Shown one piece after another: positions 43,046 through 44,872 of a stretch of 44,872 bases of DNA. The notes below the pieces were generated by a model. The model made no database searches, was not told the DNA's origin, and was given only the letters and a program-made list of their open reading frames with translations. Positions within the stretch are counted from its first letter, which is position 1, and every line of letters begins with the position of its first letter. The DNA comes from a virus: IMG/VR virus record IMGVR_UViG_3300030106_004152, positions 1 through 44,872 of that record; one strand, written 5' to 3'. The translations under genes and the position numbers were made by a program.

Positions 43046-43324
43046 ATGGCTTTTAAAATGAGAGGTTGGTCCGCCTTTAAAAAAGAGACAAATCTTCCTG
43101 AAGAAGAACAACAGAGAATAACTGACAAAAGGGATGCAGACGCAAAAAAAGCTTGGGATTTGTATGGTGCTACAGATCCTGATGGTAACAAATTATCATG
43201 GGAAGAAAAGAAAAAACAAGTTACAGAGGCTCGTAAGAATAATCCTAATTGGGAAAGCGAAATTGAACTAAACGAAGATGGCACCGTAAAACCAATAACC
43301 CCTGAAAAAAGAGATGAAAAATAA
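43046..43324 (+). CDS. Small MAFKM-type protein 1
   Basis: A 92-residue, highly charged protein starting MAFKMRGWSAFKKETN and continuing as a Glu/Lys/Asp-rich helix (PEEEQQRITDKRDADAKKAW) with a second helix (SWEEKKKQVTEARK). The first five residues equal those of the cut gene at 44736, and both follow the same A/T leader. No signal peptide or membrane segment. It lies between two exported-protein genes. Function unknown. Confidence 0.5.
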   Translation: MAFKMRGWSAFKKETNLPEEEQQRITDKRDADAKKAWDLYGATDPDGNKLSWEEKKKQVTEARKNNPNWESEIELNEDGTVKPITPEKRDEK

Positions 43325-43341
43325 ATTTAAAAAATGAAATT

Positions 43342-43995
43342 ATGAAGAAATATATTATAATACTATTTGCGTTTATTGGCTCGTTCATCAATGCGCAAGA
43401 ATACGATTTTCAAGAAATGTGTTTAGCATGTGCTGAAGCACAAGGTTATTACTGTGGAGATGATCCAGCAAACTGGACTCAATATTCACCAATGGGATGT
43501 GTACAGAACTCTTGGTTAAATGATGGGTGGGTAGACTGTGTAGATGAAGGCGATGAGAATGGAGCTGTTCCAACTTCTCCAGCAGATTGCGCTCCTCCAC
43601 CACCAGAATGTGATACAGTTTTTGTTGAAATAATTGAATATGAAACATTATTTGATACAATATATAATACGATATATGAAACAATAATTGAATACGATAC
43701 GATCGTCGAAATTGATTATATACAACAAACTGATACAATAATTATATACGATAATATATTAGATACACTATTTATTGAGATTCCAGTTGTTGAGTATGAT
43801 ACTATCATAGAGATACAATATGAAGAAATAGTGGAATATATTGATTGTGATTCAGGTTTACCTTGCAACTCAAGTATTATGGAGATAGTGGATAAATCAA
43901 AACAAAATAGTGTAATATATAATATCAAGGGACAAGCGGTTTTAACAAGAGAAGGTTTATATATAGAAAACGGTAAAATTTATTATAAAAAATAA
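43342..43995 (+). CDS. Secreted protein with T9SS-type C-terminal sorting-like domain
   Basis: A 217-residue protein. The signal peptide is MKKYIIILFAFIGSFINAQ (1-19). Residues 20-90 are Cys-rich (C27, C30, C38, C53, C66, C83, C90), probably disulphide-bonded. Residues 91-167 are repeats around D-T-I/D-T-V and Y-E/Y-D (DTIYNTIYETIIEYDTIVEI). The last 40 residues (VIYNIKGQAVLTREGLYIEN, then GKIYYKK) match the pattern of Bacteroidota type IX sorting domains (YDLxGR...KGIYIxNGKK..K). The protein is thus probably exported by the Sec system, then by the host T9SS to the surface. It is the best host marker in the window. Its role is unknown. Confidence 0.6.
   Translation: MKKYIIILFAFIGSFINAQEYDFQEMCLACAEAQGYYCGDDPANWTQYSPMGCVQNSWLNDGWVDCVDEGDENGAVPTSPADCAPPPPECDTVFVEIIEYETLFDTIYNTIYETIIEYDTIVEIDYIQQTDTIIIYDNILDTLFIEIPVVEYDTIIEIQYEEIVEYIDCDSGLPCNSSIMEIVDKSKQNSVIYNIKGQAVLTREGLYIENGKIYYKK
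43612..43845 (+). repeat. Imperfect D-T-I / Y-E-T repeat region in the secreted protein
   Basis: Residues 91-168 of the gene at 43342 are built from degenerate units of about 5-10 residues (DTVFVEIIEY, ETLFDTIYNT, IYETIIEYDT, DTIIIYDNIL, EYDTIIEIQY). The composition is almost only I, Y, D, E, T, V and F. It could form an extended beta stalk between the Cys-rich head and the sorting domain. Confidence 0.5.
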
Positions 43996-44339
43996 TGGCA
44001 AAAGAATTATCAGAAGACAGTAAGTTTCAAATAAGTATAAAAACTTTAATTGCTATAGTTGTTGCTGTTGCAACGGTTATATCAGCATACTTTGGGTTAA
44101 TGGCAACAATCAACTCTAAGTTTGGAGAACTAGAAACAAAAGTTCAACAGGCTTTAGAATTACCAAAACCTGGAACAGGTATATATACAATTGACATGGG
44201 TGATCCGGCTGCTACAAACACGTGGCCTCCAACTAGAATGGAGTTTAATATGAAAGATCAAATGGCTCGTAACCAAATTGATGCGTTAGTTAAGGAAGTA
44301 GATGAATTGAAAGACGAAATAAAATTATTAAGAAAATGA
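43995..44339 (+). CDS. Membrane-anchored coiled-coil protein
   Basis: A 114-residue protein with one membrane segment at about residues 17-38 (LIAIVVAVATVISAYFGLMA) and a C-terminal coiled coil (ARNQIDALVKEVDELKDEIK). A Pro/Thr-rich linker lies between them (GTGIYTIDMGDPAATNTWPP). The N-in/C-out layout with a coil fits an inner-membrane spanin-like or lysis-timing protein, but it lacks other spanin marks, so this is tentative. It shares one base with the previous stop and four (ATGA) with the next gene. Confidence 0.5.
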   Translation: MAKELSEDSKFQISIKTLIAIVVAVATVISAYFGLMATINSKFGELETKVQQALELPKPGTGIYTIDMGDPAATNTWPPTRMEFNMKDQMARNQIDALVKEVDELKDEIKLLRK

Positions 44340-44734
44340 TTAAACAAATAGAAATTTCAAACTATATTTACATCTTAATAATGTTACTTGCTTTTGGTTG
44401 CGGTACTGTTATGGGTCAAGATTTTATTAATGGTGATTTTAAAGAGCGTATAGCTAAAGACATTGTTGCTGTTGAATTTTGGGCTGATTGGAATAAAACT
44501 AATCAATTTGCCGAATTAAACAAACTAAAAGAATGTGAGTCGTATAGGTTGGACATAATGGCTAACTCTGATATACAAACTAAGTATAATATAACAGCTA
44601 TACCAACTGTTGTTATATTTGATAATGGAGTAGAAAAAGTTAGGTTTGGAGCTAATATAATGTTTCAACTTGAAGCTGATAAAAAAACAATACAGAATTC
44701 TGTTGATACAATAATACTAAATAAATTTCAATAA
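44336..44734 (+). CDS. Exported thioredoxin-like protein lacking the CxxC active site
   Basis: A 132-residue protein. A hydrophobic export segment (residues 10-28, with CGTVMGQ at its end) is followed by a thioredoxin fold: strand VAVEFWADW, a helix, LDIMANSDIQTKYNITAIPT (cis-Pro P90) and VVIFDNGVEKVRFGA. The usual WCxxC is here W52-N53-K54-T55-N56, so both redox cysteines are replaced by Asn. C22 might be a lipid-attachment site (FGC) but the lipobox is poor. It therefore cannot act as a disulphide reductase; it may bind a partner, act as a decoy or help virion or envelope folding. It is translationally coupled to the previous gene (ATGA). Confidence 0.6.
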   Translation: MIKQIEISNYIYILIMLLAFGCGTVMGQDFINGDFKERIAKDIVAVEFWADWNKTNQFAELNKLKECESYRLDIMANSDIQTKYNITAIPTVVIFDNGVEKVRFGANIMFQLEADKKTIQNSVDTIILNKFQ

Positions 44735-44735
44735 T

Positions 44736-44872
44736 ATGGCATTTAAAATGAAATATAAAAATCTACAGGGAGTTGTAGATGAATTAAAAGGAGCAGTAAA
44801 AGCTCATGGTAAACAAGCTAAGGTAATTGAAGAACACATTAGCGAAATGAATAAAAAAACACCATTGAAAAA
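44736..44872 (+). CDS. Small MAFKM-type protein 2 (cut by window edge)
   Basis: An ATG at 44736 opens a frame that runs to the end of the window (45 codons seen). It starts MAFKMKYKNLQGVVDELKGA and continues as a charged helix (KQAKVIEEHISEMNKKTP). The first five residues equal those of the gene at 43046. The gene begins one base after the thioredoxin-like gene. The C-terminus lies outside the window. Function unknown. Confidence 0.5.
   Translation, partial: MAFKMKYKNLQGVVDELKGAVKAHGKQAKVIEEHISEMNKKTPLK

Noticed and set aside
1-44872. tRNA genes, CRISPR arrays, insertion sequences or attachment sites
   Set aside because: No cloverleaf, regular direct-repeat array, transposase or integrase was found, and coding frames fill almost the whole window.

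Overview
The window looks like the virion (late) half of an uncultured tailed phage genome. All 38 supported genes, including one cut by the right edge, lie on the plus strand. They are tightly packed, often with 1-4 base stop/start overlaps. There is no gap above about 120 bases, no tRNA, no integrase and no host housekeeping gene. The DNA is AT-rich, start codons sit behind A/T-rich leaders mostly without a Shine-Dalgarno sequence, and exported proteins carry Flavobacteria-like signal peptides. One protein ends in what looks like a Bacteroidota type IX secretion (T9SS) sorting domain. A marine Bacteroidota (flavobacterial) host is therefore likely. The order large terminase (742 aa), portal (797 aa), scaffold-like, major capsid (about 500 aa), two ring/adaptor proteins, giant stabilisation protein and giant internal protein resembles crAss-like and related podovirus genomes. 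That kinship is inferred from lengths and order, not from a search.

Layout. 1-4801: three small related beta-type virion proteins, a winged-helix protein, a probable holin, and three further virion or fibre-like proteins ending in a LamG-like one. 4828-6118: four small genes (coiled coil, beta-rich, GroES-like, putative small terminase) leading into packaging. 6118-13493: terminase, portal, acidic scaffold-like protein and major capsid protein, closed by a hairpin terminator. 13563-14405: one conserved-looking gene bracketed by two terminators. 14526-25091: neck/ring proteins, a 2294-aa stabilisation protein and two smaller beta-rich proteins. 25136-38775: a GNAT-like enzyme, two paralogous internal proteins, a 313-aa protein and a 3610-aa giant. 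38813-41991: a Cys-cluster microprotein, the tail fibre, two fibre-associated proteins and a DUF5675 lysin-like protein. 41991-44872: an envelope cassette (outer-membrane-type protein, T9SS-like secreted protein, membrane coiled-coil protein, exported thioredoxin-like protein without its cysteines), with a small MAFKM-type protein after the first gene and another at the right edge.

The most remarkable gene is the 3610-aa one. In one chain it carries an HEXXH metallopeptidase motif, a PD-(D/E)XK nuclease motif, a HAD phosphatase split by an inserted P-loop kinase (a polynucleotide kinase/phosphatase-like pairing), a conserved-looking membrane-active region and two C-terminal Cys3His zinc modules. 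This is the make-up of a polyvalent protein ejected into the host with the DNA. The second theme is the envelope cassette, which suggests the phage remodels the surface of its Bacteroidota host. A short intergenic motif (GTAA..., then ATAGT) recurs ahead of four gene blocks and may be a phage promoter or operator. Replication and early genes must lie outside this window.
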